A stretch of DNA of 64,000 nt from an uncultured bacterium. Its GTDB lineage: Bacteria; Pseudomonadota; Alphaproteobacteria; Sphingomonadales; Sphingomonadaceae. How positions within the stretch are numbered: the stretch's first letter is position 1; the number at the start of each line of letters is the position of its first letter. The translations under genes and the position numbers were made by a program. Shown piece by piece: positions 27,131 through 35,080 of this stretch. Below the pieces are notes generated by a model. It was not told where the DNA came from. It made no database searches and worked only from the letters and a program-made list of their open reading frames with translations. The stretch lies in the NCBI GenBank assembly GCA_942636505.2, contig CALOGB020000221.1:1-64000 (forward strand), in the 5' to 3' direction.

Positions 27131-28342
27131 ATGACAGCAGCTGGCATGGGGCACATCCCCTTAGACGGCTCGCGCCTTCCTCGCTCAGGCCGGATCGAAA
27201 CGCTTGATATGCTGCGCGGATTTGCCGCGCTGCTCGTTCTGTTTCAGCACCTCGCCGAGACCATCATCGCGACGCACGCGCTTCCCCTTCCGATCGAACA
27301 GGTCGGCGTGCTGCTGTTCGACGGCATCTTCCACTTCGGGCGGTTCGGCGTCGCGCTGTTCTTTCTGATCAGCGGGTTCGTCATCCCGTTCAGTTTTCGC
27401 ACCGATCGTCCGGTCCGCGGATTCGCGATCAGCCGCGCATTCCGGCTGTATCCCGCCTATTGGCTGTCGCTGGGCGTCGCGCTGCTGGTGCTGCATATGA
27501 CAGGCGCGCGCGCTCCCGCTGCGGTGACGATCGTGGCCAATGTGGCCATGATCCAGCATTATGTCGGCCAGCCCGATATCGTCGTCGCCTATTGGACGCT
27601 CGCGACGGAGCTGGCGTTCTACGTGCTGGCGGCCTGCCTCGTTGCCTGGGGGGTGCTGCGTGCGCCGTTCGTCTTGGCCGGAGGAATCGTAGCGCTCTTC
27701 GGTGCAGCGCTGTTGCTCGCACTGGCGTCGCATCTGGTCGACAAGCGGCTGCCCGCCGACCTGCCGCTGAATTTGGGACTGATGTTGCTGGGAACGATGC
27801 TGCGACTGGCGATGCTCGAGCGTAATGCGATCGCGGTGCGTCTGGCGGGGATACTCTGCGGCCTCTTCCTGGCGATCGTGCCGGTCGTCCAGTTCATGAC
27901 GGTCCCGCCGGTCGGCGCCCCAGGTTTCAATCTGGCACCGACTTTAGGGTATATTGGTGCGCTACTGCTGTTCGTGGGGGTCGTCGGCGCTGGCTCGGAT
28001 ACCGGCCGCGCGGTTGACCGCCGTTCGGTTTATCGGCGTGTGGCAAGGTGGTTCGGGACCATCTCGTATTCCGTCTACCTGTTCCACGGGCCAGTGATCC
28101 TGGCGTGCGGCACGATCCTGATCGCGGGCGATCCCGGTTCGGCATTACGCTACGTCGCGGTCGTGCTGAGCGCGACGATACTCATTGCGGCAATCGTGTA
28201 TCATGCCGTCGAGGAGCCGATGGTGCGACTAGGCCACCGCATGATCCGGCGGCCTGTGCCAGCGCAAGCGCCGGGTCTGACGGAGCCGATCCTCGCGACC
28301 CCCACGGCCGGCCCGATCTTCGTCGAGACGGAGTTCCGCTAG
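27131..28342 (+). CDS. Acyltransferase 3 family membrane protein
   Basis: 403-residue integral membrane protein of the acyltransferase-3 (OafA/NodX) family, which O-acylates sugars of lipopolysaccharide, capsule or other glycans. About ten hydrophobic segments are visible from residue 30 to 370. The N-terminal MLRGFAALLVLFQHL carries the conserved Arg and a His replacing or matching the usual catalytic position in TM1; FFLISGFVIPFSF is the typical second motif, followed by SRAFRLYPAYW, equivalent to the family R-x-R-x-P motif. GGGGGAG lies 4-9 nt before the ATG. Stands alone; the acceptor glycan is not evident. Confidence 0.9.
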   Translation: MTAAGMGHIPLDGSRLPRSGRIETLDMLRGFAALLVLFQHLAETIIATHALPLPIEQVGVLLFDGIFHFGRFGVALFFLISGFVIPFSFRTDRPVRGFAISRAFRLYPAYWLSLGVALLVLHMTGARAPAAVTIVANVAMIQHYVGQPDIVVAYWTLATELAFYVLAACLVAWGVLRAPFVLAGGIVALFGAALLLALASHLVDKRLPADLPLNLGLMLLGTMLRLAMLERNAIAVRLAGILCGLFLAIVPVVQFMTVPPVGAPGFNLAPTLGYIGALLLFVGVVGAGSDTGRAVDRRSVYRRVARWFGTISYSVYLFHGPVILACGTILIAGDPGSALRYVAVVLSATILIAAIVYHAVEEPMVRLGHRMIRRPVPAQAPGLTEPILATPTAGPIFVETEFR

Positions 28343-28524
28343 CAGGTCTCGAAAAGCCGCTGCACGACGATCCACAGAAACCGGTTGTTTGAACCGAGAG
28401 ATCAACGCGTGGATCGCGCATACGACCTAAAGCGACGTTGTGCGGTACACCGCGCGGCAGTCAACCAGCGCACGCCTGACGAAATCGCGGCAACCGGGCT
28501 TTTAGCTAACCTCGAATGGAAGTT

Positions 28525-28601
<77 letters not shown>

Positions 28602-28652
28602 CGGACGGTCCGCCTAGCAAAGCAAACCGGGGTGCGCCAGACGTTTTCGCGA

Positions 28653-29354
28653 TCAGGCCTCACCGGTTGCCGGATCGATGTCCGGCTCCGGTCCCGGACT
28701 CGCAAGCGATCTACCCTTAGGCGGCGGGGTCTTGGGTTTGTATGCGCACAGATCGCTGACGATGCAGCGCCAGCATTCGGGCGTTCGCGCCTTGCAGACG
28801 TAGCGGCCGTGCAGGATCAGCCAGTGATGCGCATGCAGACGGAACGGTTGCGGGGTGGCCTTGTCGAGCTTCAGTTCGACCGCGAGCGGGGTCTTGCCGC
28901 GCGCGAGGCCGGTACGGTTGCCGACGCGGAAGATGTGCGTGTCGACGGCGAACGTCTCCGCACCGAACGCGACGTTTAGGACCACATTCGCTGTCTTGCG
29001 GCCGACGCCGGGCAGGCGTTCGAGTGCGGCGCGGTCGTTGGGGACTTCGCCGCCATAATCGTCGATCAGCATCTGCGAGAGCGCGATGACGTTCTTCGCC
29101 TTGGTGTTGTAGAGCCCGATCGTCTTGATGTGGCGCTTCAGGTCGTCGAGCCCGAGCGCGACCATCTTCTCGGGCGTGTCGACCTCGCGGAACAGCGCGC
29201 GCGTCGCCTTGTTCACGCCGACGTCGGTCGCCTGCGCCGACAAGGCGACCGCGACGACCAGCGTGTACGGATTGACGAATTCCAGCTCGGTCTCGGGGTG
29301 CGGATCGGCTTCGGCCAGACGCGCGTAGAACTCGATGACGTCGGCCTTCTTCAC
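28653..29354 (-). CDS. nth: Endonuclease III
   Basis: Base-excision DNA glycosylase/AP lyase for oxidised pyrimidines, 233 residues. Seen: helix-hairpin-helix [17 protein letters not shown] with catalytic Lys, catalytic Asp in VDTHIFRV, and the [4Fe-4S] ligand pattern C-x6-C-x2-C-x5-C in [17 protein letters not shown]. The start is GTG at 29354, 4 nt after the dapB stop; the longer frame reads into dapB and is rejected. The C-terminal tail after the cluster is about 30 residues, Pro/Lys-rich. dapB and nth are probably co-transcribed. Confidence 0.95.
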   Translation of the reverse strand: MKKADVIEFYARLAEADPHPETELEFVNPYTLVVAVALSAQATDVGVNKATRALFREVDTPEKMVALGLDDLKRHIKTIGLYNTKAKNVIALSQMLIDDYGGEVPNDRAALERLPGVGRKTANVVLNVAFGAETFAVDTHIFRVGNRTGLARGKTPLAVELKLDKATPQPFRLHAHHWLILHGRYVCKARTPECWRCIVSDLCAYKPKTPPPKGRSLASPGPEPDIDPATGEA

Positions 29355-29358
29355 GCCC

Positions 29359-30129
29359 TTAAAGCCCGAGCACGTCGCCCATCCGGTAGCGTCCGGCGGG
29401 CTGCCCGGCGAGCCAGATAGCCGCACGCACCGCACCGCGGGCGAAGATCGAGCGATCGTCGCCGCGGTGGTTGAGCTCGATCCGCTCGCCTTCGCCCGCG
29501 AAGATCACGCTGTGGTCGCCGATCACCGATCCGCCGCGCAAGCTGGCGAAGCCGATCGTGCCTTCGGTGCGCGCGCCGACGAGCCCAGCGCGGCTGTCGA
29601 CGCGGAGTTCGGCGAGCGTCGTGCCGCGGCCCTTCGCAGCTGCGTCGCCGAGCAGCAGCGCGGTCCCCGACGGCGCGTCGACCTTGTGCTTGTGATGCAT
29701 CTCGACGATCTCGACGTCCCAGTCGGGGCCGAGCCGCGCGGCGGCCTCGCGGACGAGAATCCCGAGCAGGGTGACGCCGAGCGAGGTGTTGCCGGTCTGC
29801 AGGATCGCGATGTCCTTGGCCGCATCGTCGATCATCGACTGGTGCTGCGGCGACAGGCCGGTCGTACCGATGACGATAGCGGTACCAGCGGCGCGCGCGG
29901 CGGCGAGATGCGCCTCGACCGCGGAGGGCGTCGAGAAATCGACCAGCACGTCGGCGATCCGGGAGAGCGGGTTCGGGTCCTCGCGCGCATCGACGCCGCC
30001 GGCGAGCGATGCGCCGGCCGCTTCGATCGCCTCGACGATCGCGCGGCCCATGCGTCCTGCGCTACCATAGATGCCGATCGCGGTCGTCGTGATGGCGGAT
30101 GGGGCGGGTTGGGGCGCGAGCGTTTGCAT
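29359..30129 (-). CDS. dapB: 4-hydroxy-tetrahydrodipicolinate reductase
   Basis: NAD(P)H-dependent reductase of lysine and diaminopimelate synthesis, 256 residues. Seen: nucleotide-binding GIYGSAGRMGRAIVEAI, DFSTPSAVEAHL, the GTTGLS motif, the signature EMHHKHKVDAPSGTAL with the catalytic His/Lys, and the C-terminal GAVRAAIWLAGQPAGRYRM. The first 17 residues before the Rossmann strand are a slightly long extension, but no closer start codon exists. Confidence 0.96.
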   Translation of the reverse strand: MQTLAPQPAPSAITTTAIGIYGSAGRMGRAIVEAIEAAGASLAGGVDAREDPNPLSRIADVLVDFSTPSAVEAHLAAARAAGTAIVIGTTGLSPQHQSMIDDAAKDIAILQTGNTSLGVTLLGILVREAAARLGPDWDVEIVEMHHKHKVDAPSGTALLLGDAAAKGRGTTLAELRVDSRAGLVGARTEGTIGFASLRGGSVIGDHSVIFAGEGERIELNHRGDDRSIFARGAVRAAIWLAGQPAGRYRMGDVLGL

Positions 30130-30222
30130 GCGCGGCGCTTTGCACCAACCCGGCCTTCGGAAACAGGGGCGAACGGCAGGTCGAGTTATTTCTTCGCGGA
30201 ATTGGCGCGGGCGGTCGGCGGC

Positions 30223-30987
30223 TCAAGCCTTCTCGACGAGCGTCCGGACCAGGTCGAGATCGACGGGCTTGTCGACGTCGACCGCGGCCAGGCCAAATGG
30301 GCTGGCGATGGCGGCTGCGTCGAGCCCGGCGAGGCGACCGAGATGCGCGATCGCCGCGACCAGCGTCAGGCGGCCCGACAGATACCGCAGCAGTGTGCCG
30401 ATCCCGAGCCGGCGGACGATCCGCCACGGCCGCTTGCGGTCCGCCTCGACCTGCGCCCAGAGATCGAGTGCGGCGACCGAGCGCGGCGTTGCGAAGTAGA
30501 ACAGGTTGCACCCCGACCACGCGCCGTCGGCAAAACGCAGATAGGTGCGGCGCGTGCCCGGCGCAGCGGTCTCGATGATGTCCTGGCGAGCTAGGAGCGC
30601 GCCGACATCGGCCTGTGCGGGGACGTCGGCGAGGAAACGCGTGATCCATTCGGGCTGCAACAGCGCGTGATCGGCGGTCGTGACCAATAAGGGCGCGCCG
30701 AGCGCTTCGATTCCGTCGCGGACGCTGCGGCTGGGACCGGATGCCGCGTCGAGCACGATGAGGCCGAGCGCATTTGCCGCGGCACGGACCGCGTCGTCGG
30801 AGACCGATACCGCGATCGTGCGTGCGCCGGCCTCTCGCAACGCCTGCGCGACGCGGGCCAGCAACGTCTCGCCGTCGAGCACGATCAACGCCTTGTGCGA
30901 CACGCTAGCATAGGCCGCGACCGGATCGACGCCGCCGCGCGAGCCGGCGAGGATCAGCGCGTTGAAGCCGCGACCATCCGCGCTCAT
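30223..30987 (-). CDS. MobA-like NTP transferase family protein
   Basis: 254-residue predicted nucleotidyltransferase. The N-terminal ALILAGSRGGVDPVA is a variant of the LxGGxxxRxG loop, and HKALIVLDGETLL holds the conserved Lys; TTADHALLQPEW carries the metal-binding Asp position. The start overlaps the upstream stop by 4 nt (ATGA), so it is the last gene of a coupled trio with a 302-residue unknown protein and a lipid kinase. Substrate unknown; activation of a small phosphorylated head group with CTP would fit the neighbours (inference). Confidence 0.82.
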   Translation of the reverse strand: MSADGRGFNALILAGSRGGVDPVAAYASVSHKALIVLDGETLLARVAQALREAGARTIAVSVSDDAVRAAANALGLIVLDAASGPSRSVRDGIEALGAPLLVTTADHALLQPEWITRFLADVPAQADVGALLARQDIIETAAPGTRRTYLRFADGAWSGCNLFYFATPRSVAALDLWAQVEADRKRPWRIVRRLGIGTLLRYLSGRLTLVAAIAHLGRLAGLDAAAIASPFGLAAVDVDKPVDLDLVRTLVEKA

Positions 30988-31892
30988 ACCGTTTTCGGCC
31001 CGGTTTGCGCACGCGCCCGCCACACTCGCCAGAACACACCCGGCGCGGCAAGGATCGGATGCTTTTCGCGCCACGGGGTCAGCGGCACCGCGACGCCGGT
31101 ATGCCGCTCGACCTTCCACACGCCGTAGCGCGCGGCACCTTCGAAGGTGAACGCCGCCCGCACCAGCCGTGCGACGTTGAGCGGCTTGCCCGCACGACGG
31201 CGACGGCCCCACGCGCGCAGCAACGCGTTTCGACGCGCGGGCGACAAATCGGGCTTCAGCATGCCGGCTTCGTCGCGATAGGCGATCCCGTCGGCGGTCC
31301 AGGCGAGCGGCAGGAGTTCGGCGTAGCGACCCGGATCGAAGCCGAGGATCTGGCCCTCGCGGCCCTTGCGCTCGACGCGGAGTTCGGCGGCATAGGTCTG
31401 GCGGAACAGCGCCCGCCAATAATCGTCGGCGGTACCGGTCTGGGGGCCGAGCGCCGCGGCAAAGCGCGCGGCGGACTTGGCTGCATCGCCGATCGCCATG
31501 GCTACCCGGTTCGCGGTTGCCGGATCGCGGACCCAGACAAGCGCGGAGGGTTGGACGAAACGCGTCCAGATCGTCGTGTCGAGCGTCTGCGCAGCGGCGG
31601 CCTTGGCGAACGTCGCCAGCCGCATCGTCGCGATCTTCGCGCGCAACGTCTCGCCGTGCAGGTCGAACTCGCGGTAGCTGACGGTCGGCCACAGGCCACG
31701 CTCGGGCGGGCCGGCGGTCAGCACGTAGAAGTCGAGTACGCCTTCGGTCTCGCCAGTGCGCAGGTTGGAACCGTAGAACAGAACCGCCGCGGTCTCGGGC
31801 GCATCCCCAGCGAGTATCGCCGCGACGTCGCGGACGGCGGCGATGGTCGGGACGTGCAACTGGCGGCGGACGACGTCGCCGAGCGTGATCAC
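30984..31892 (-). CDS. Unknown protein of the lipid-kinase operon, nucleotidyltransferase-like motif
   Basis: 302 residues, no signal peptide or membrane segment. I do not recognise a named family. The stretch AAVLFYGSNLRTGETEGVLDFYVL (residues about 36-60) has the spacing of a polymerase-beta-type nucleotidyltransferase core (GS followed by D-x-Y/D), but a full catalytic triad is not obvious. The C-terminal half is basic (RAWGRRRRAGKPLN) and ends WREKHPILAAPGVFW. The start is GTG at 31892, overlapping the lipid-kinase stop (GTGA), and its own stop overlaps the next ATG, so the three products should be made in fixed proportion. The upstream open frame to 32036 is the kinase shadow. Confidence 0.75.
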   Translation of the reverse strand: MITLGDVVRRQLHVPTIAAVRDVAAILAGDAPETAAVLFYGSNLRTGETEGVLDFYVLTAGPPERGLWPTVSYREFDLHGETLRAKIATMRLATFAKAAAAQTLDTTIWTRFVQPSALVWVRDPATANRVAMAIGDAAKSAARFAAALGPQTGTADDYWRALFRQTYAAELRVERKGREGQILGFDPGRYAELLPLAWTADGIAYRDEAGMLKPDLSPARRNALLRAWGRRRRAGKPLNVARLVRAAFTFEGAARYGVWKVERHTGVAVPLTPWREKHPILAAPGVFWRVWRARAQTGPKTV

Positions 31893-32980
31893 GGAACGAC
31901 GAAACGCAGCGCGCGTGCCTCGCGGATGGTCAGGTCCCCGCCGGGATAGACTTCGCCGTCGAGGATGAAGCCCGAGTCCATCGACAGGTCGAAGCTCGGC
32001 GAATCGATCCGGTGATACCCTGCGCGATCCAGCCACGCGGCCGGTGATCCGGCAACGATCAGCGGGGTCGCAGCGGCGAGCCAGCGCGGCGGCGCGTCGA
32101 CCAGCAAGGTCTTCAGTCCGCCGCGGGGCATGCCGAACGGTCGAATGCCGATCGGCATCCGCTTGAGAGTCGAGGCGAGAAGGATGTAGCGCGCGCGATC
32201 GCTGTCCGTATTCCGACCCGCGGCATGAACGCCTTCGTCACCGCGAGACTCGAAACGGATCCGCATCCGGTTGCCCGCGCGCCACGAACTGTTCGCGCCC
32301 CCGAACAGGGTCTGGAGGATCGCCCAGCACAGCGCGAGACCGACCGCGACGCCGTTGAAAGCGCCGGCGCGGTGGGTGCGCTGCGCCAGCGCGGTCGCGT
32401 CGACGAACGCGCCCGCACCCAGCAGGAAGCCGTGCAGACGCGCACCGGTATCCTTGCGGACGACCTCGATCGGGCTGCGGATCTTGACGTTGCCGGCGCG
32501 TGCGGCGGTCAGCGCCTGGTCGAGCGTCCAGTCGTCGGGGATCCCGAGATCCAGTGCGAGCGCATTGGTCTTGCCCGACGGCACGATCGCCACGCGGGGG
32601 GCTGCACCGGTCCACACTCGCGCAGCCGCGGTCATCACGTCGCGGATCGTGCCGTCGCCGCCGTCGATCACCAGCAACTCGATACCGTGGCGCGCGAAAT
32701 CGGTCAGCACTTCGGCGAGTTCGGCCTGCGTGCGCGGGGTCACGGCCAGCACGGTCCCGGACAGGAACGGCTTCGTAGCCTCGACGCTGCTGCGGTTCCG
32801 GTGACTTTTCGGATTGCAGATGATGCCGGTACGGATCTTCGCCGCCGCGTCGCGCGGGCTCACGCCGTACCGCTCGGATGCCGACGGATCGAACATGCCT
32901 TCGGGCAGCCACGCCGGCGGCGCCGGTGGCGAAAGAGGGTGCCCGCCAAAGGCATGGAAGTTCGAAACAGCATCGGCCAC
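31889..32980 (-). CDS. Diacylglycerol kinase-family lipid kinase
   Basis: 363 residues with a DAGK catalytic domain beginning near residue 50 (IICNPKSHRN), the ATP-binding LLVIDGGDGTIRDVM (about 103-117) and PSGKTNALA, where the family usually has GTANDFA. Relatives phosphorylate diacylglycerol, sphingosine, ceramide or undecaprenol. The start is GTG at 32980 without a strong Shine-Dalgarno; ATG 32896, just before the domain, is an alternative. First gene of the coupled trio with the unknown protein and the NTP transferase. The pairing of a lipid kinase with nucleotidyltransferases suggests a phosphorylated lipid anchor (inference). Confidence 0.87.
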   Translation of the reverse strand: MADAVSNFHAFGGHPLSPPAPPAWLPEGMFDPSASERYGVSPRDAAAKIRTGIICNPKSHRNRSSVEATKPFLSGTVLAVTPRTQAELAEVLTDFARHGIELLVIDGGDGTIRDVMTAAARVWTGAAPRVAIVPSGKTNALALDLGIPDDWTLDQALTAARAGNVKIRSPIEVVRKDTGARLHGFLLGAGAFVDATALAQRTHRAGAFNGVAVGLALCWAILQTLFGGANSSWRAGNRMRIRFESRGDEGVHAAGRNTDSDRARYILLASTLKRMPIGIRPFGMPRGGLKTLLVDAPPRWLAAATPLIVAGSPAAWLDRAGYHRIDSPSFDLSMDSGFILDGEVYPGGDLTIREARALRFVVP

Positions 32981-33065
32981 GATATAAGATACCCGTCGCG
33001 GTACATAACCGCTACAAATTTGTGTCAGGAAGATTTCCGTTCCGCTGCAAACAGCGGATTTGGGA

Positions 33066-33527
33066 TCACCGGCGATACCGCATTTTCATACGCACGACGG
33101 TCCCCGATGGGGCCAAGGCCGTGCGTGCCGCTTCGAACGACGGCAGCCCGATCGAGGTCGGCGCATCGTTGGAAAAGCCGAATCCCTCTTTCGGCGCGAA
33201 CAGCGTCCGATTGAAATCATGGTCGCTATTCTCGTCGTGATATTGCGCGATCGCGTAGTGCCCCGGCTTCAGCCAGAAGCACGCACTAGGGCTGCTTGCC
33301 GCCACGCGCGCGCGCGCCAGCTTGCCGCCCTTCGCTAAAAACCGTTTCTTGTCATCGGGATAGACGGTGAACGCGACCTCGCCGACGGCGTTGTGCATCG
33401 CCGTCGCTTCGACGATCAGCTTGGCGTTGCCGCCGCCGGGCGTGCCCTCGCACGCCTCGGCAGCGTGCGCCGAGACGGGCATCAGCAGCGCTGCCGCGCC
33501 CAGGCTAAGGGAAACCACAGTCTTCAT
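33066..33527 (-). CDS. Secreted DUF2141 protein
   Basis: 153 residues with a clear signal peptide (cleavage after SAHA). Mature part matches DUF2141: AKLIVEATAMHNAVGEVAFTVYPDD, a central GHYAIAQYHDENSDHDFNRTL (the family signature for a small beta-sandwich), and GFGFSNDAPTSIGLPSF. Two Cys (ACEG and ACFW) may form a disulfide. Function of the family is not known. Lies between the lipid-kinase operon and the flippase gene, separate from both. Confidence 0.87.
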   Translation of the reverse strand: MKTVVSLSLGAAALLMPVSAHAAEACEGTPGGGNAKLIVEATAMHNAVGEVAFTVYPDDKKRFLAKGGKLARARVAASSPSACFWLKPGHYAIAQYHDENSDHDFNRTLFAPKEGFGFSNDAPTSIGLPSFEAARTALAPSGTVVRMKMRYRR

Positions 33528-33613
33528 GACAGGACTTAAGCGCGGAAAAGATGGCCGGAGCGCGGCGCACAGATGACATTTGCGACGTGAACGGGGCGTT
33601 CGTCGTTCGCGCG

Positions 33614-34966
33614 CTACGCTCCGTCGATCGCCTGCGGCCCGGAGGGCGTACGCGTCATCCGCGCGGCGGCGAACCCGAGCAGGATCGCCACCGCGACCGA
33701 ACCGACCGCGACCGCGGCTGCGACTCCGGTCGAATCATAGGTCGGCATCAACGCGAACGCGGTGACGAACAGCAACAGCACCCCGACCGCGCGAATCGCG
33801 AACACCGTGCCGGCGCGGTGCAGCGCGGTCATCACCGTGTCGAGGCTGACGGTGGCGAGGTCGAAGCACCCGGCGGCCGCAAGCCACAACAGCACCGGAT
33901 ACGCGCCGACGAACGACTTGCCACCGACGACCTTCAGGATCGGTTCGCCGACCAGCGCGACGATGGCGAGGATGACGAGTGCAGCCGCCGTGCTGGCGAG
34001 CATCGTCCGGATCAGGATGCGGCGCAGGCGCGACGGCTCGGCAGTCCGCACCGCGCGGACGATCTCGGGGAAGGCGGCGCGCGACAGCATCTGCGACAGT
34101 TTTGCCAGCGCCTGCGCCAGTTGCGTCGCCAGCCGGAACGCACCCGCCGCCGCCGGGCCGATCGACGCGCCGACCAGCAGCAGCGGGATCTGCTTGCTCG
34201 ACAGGCCCAATGTCGCGCTCGCGTTGGTGCTCAGCGAGAAACGGACGATGCCGGGATTCTCGTCGCGCACCTGCTGCCAGCTGCCCCGGCCGCTCGCGAG
34301 CAGGCGCAGGTCACCGCTTTTCGCGACCATGATCCAGTAGGTCGCGGCGGTGACGATCTCGGCGAGCGCCCAGGCTAGCATGAAGCCACGGATCGTCGGT
34401 TCGAAGATCATCGCCGCGCCCGCGCCGACGAAGCGCATGATCGGCGTCATGCTGTCCGCCACCGCCGACAACGAGAATTTGTCGCGCAGCCGCAGGATGC
34501 CGAGCGGGGTCGAGCGGATCGTGATCAGCTGCACCACCGCGAACATCAGCGTGTCGCGCATCAGGTCGGGCGGGATGCCGAACCCGTCGCTCCACGCGAA
34601 AAGGATCGCCACGGTCAGTCCGGCGCCGACCAGTGCGCTGCACATGTCGAGGATCGCCGACAACCGGAGCAGCCGCGCGAGCCGGGGCGTGTCGCCGTGC
34701 TGGATCGGCTCGACGCCGTACTGGACGATGATCTGCCACGTCTGGAAGCCGACGAAGGTCGCCAGCGCCTGCGCTGCGCCCGAGATCAGCGCGAACCGGC
34801 CGAAATCGACCACCCCCAGCGTGCGCGTCGCAAAGCCGAGATAGAACAGCGACAGGATCGCCAGCACGCTGCGACTGGCGAGCAGCCAGCCGAGGTTGCG
34901 CGCCGCCGCCCGGAAAATCCCGGTCGAGCCGGTGGTAACCGGAATGGGCGCGGGGTCCTGAACCAT
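33614..34966 (-). CDS. Wzx-like oligosaccharide flippase
   Basis: 450-residue polytopic membrane protein with about 12-14 hydrophobic segments and the MATE/PST fold pattern (LGFATRTLGVVDFGRFALISG near residues 42-60, ALAEI and GAFRLATQLAQALAKLSQMLSRA mid-protein). Such proteins flip lipid-linked oligosaccharide units across the inner membrane. The ATG at 34966 is chosen over 35005 because it leaves a short N-terminus before the first membrane helix and GGGGCCGG lies upstream. It is divergent from the amidotransferase gene across about 114 nt, so one regulatory region may serve both. Confidence 0.87.
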   Translation of the reverse strand: MVQDPAPIPVTTGSTGIFRAAARNLGWLLASRSVLAILSLFYLGFATRTLGVVDFGRFALISGAAQALATFVGFQTWQIIVQYGVEPIQHGDTPRLARLLRLSAILDMCSALVGAGLTVAILFAWSDGFGIPPDLMRDTLMFAVVQLITIRSTPLGILRLRDKFSLSAVADSMTPIMRFVGAGAAMIFEPTIRGFMLAWALAEIVTAATYWIMVAKSGDLRLLASGRGSWQQVRDENPGIVRFSLSTNASATLGLSSKQIPLLLVGASIGPAAAGAFRLATQLAQALAKLSQMLSRAAFPEIVRAVRTAEPSRLRRILIRTMLASTAAALVILAIVALVGEPILKVVGGKSFVGAYPVLLWLAAAGCFDLATVSLDTVMTALHRAGTVFAIRAVGVLLLFVTAFALMPTYDSTGVAAAVAVGSVAVAILLGFAAARMTRTPSGPQAIDGA

Positions 34967-35080
34967 CTGCGACCGGCCCCTAGAGCGCGATGGCGAGGGC
35001 GGCAAGATGCCCGGCCGTACTAGGGTGCCCCGGAGGTGACAAAGCGGCGGTCGGCTCCTAGACCGCGCGATCGGGCGGCG

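Noticed and set aside
33044..33060. Small hairpin CCGCTG/CAGCGG as a terminator for the DUF2141 gene
   Set aside because: Only 6 bp with no T-tract on the relevant strand; too weak to call.
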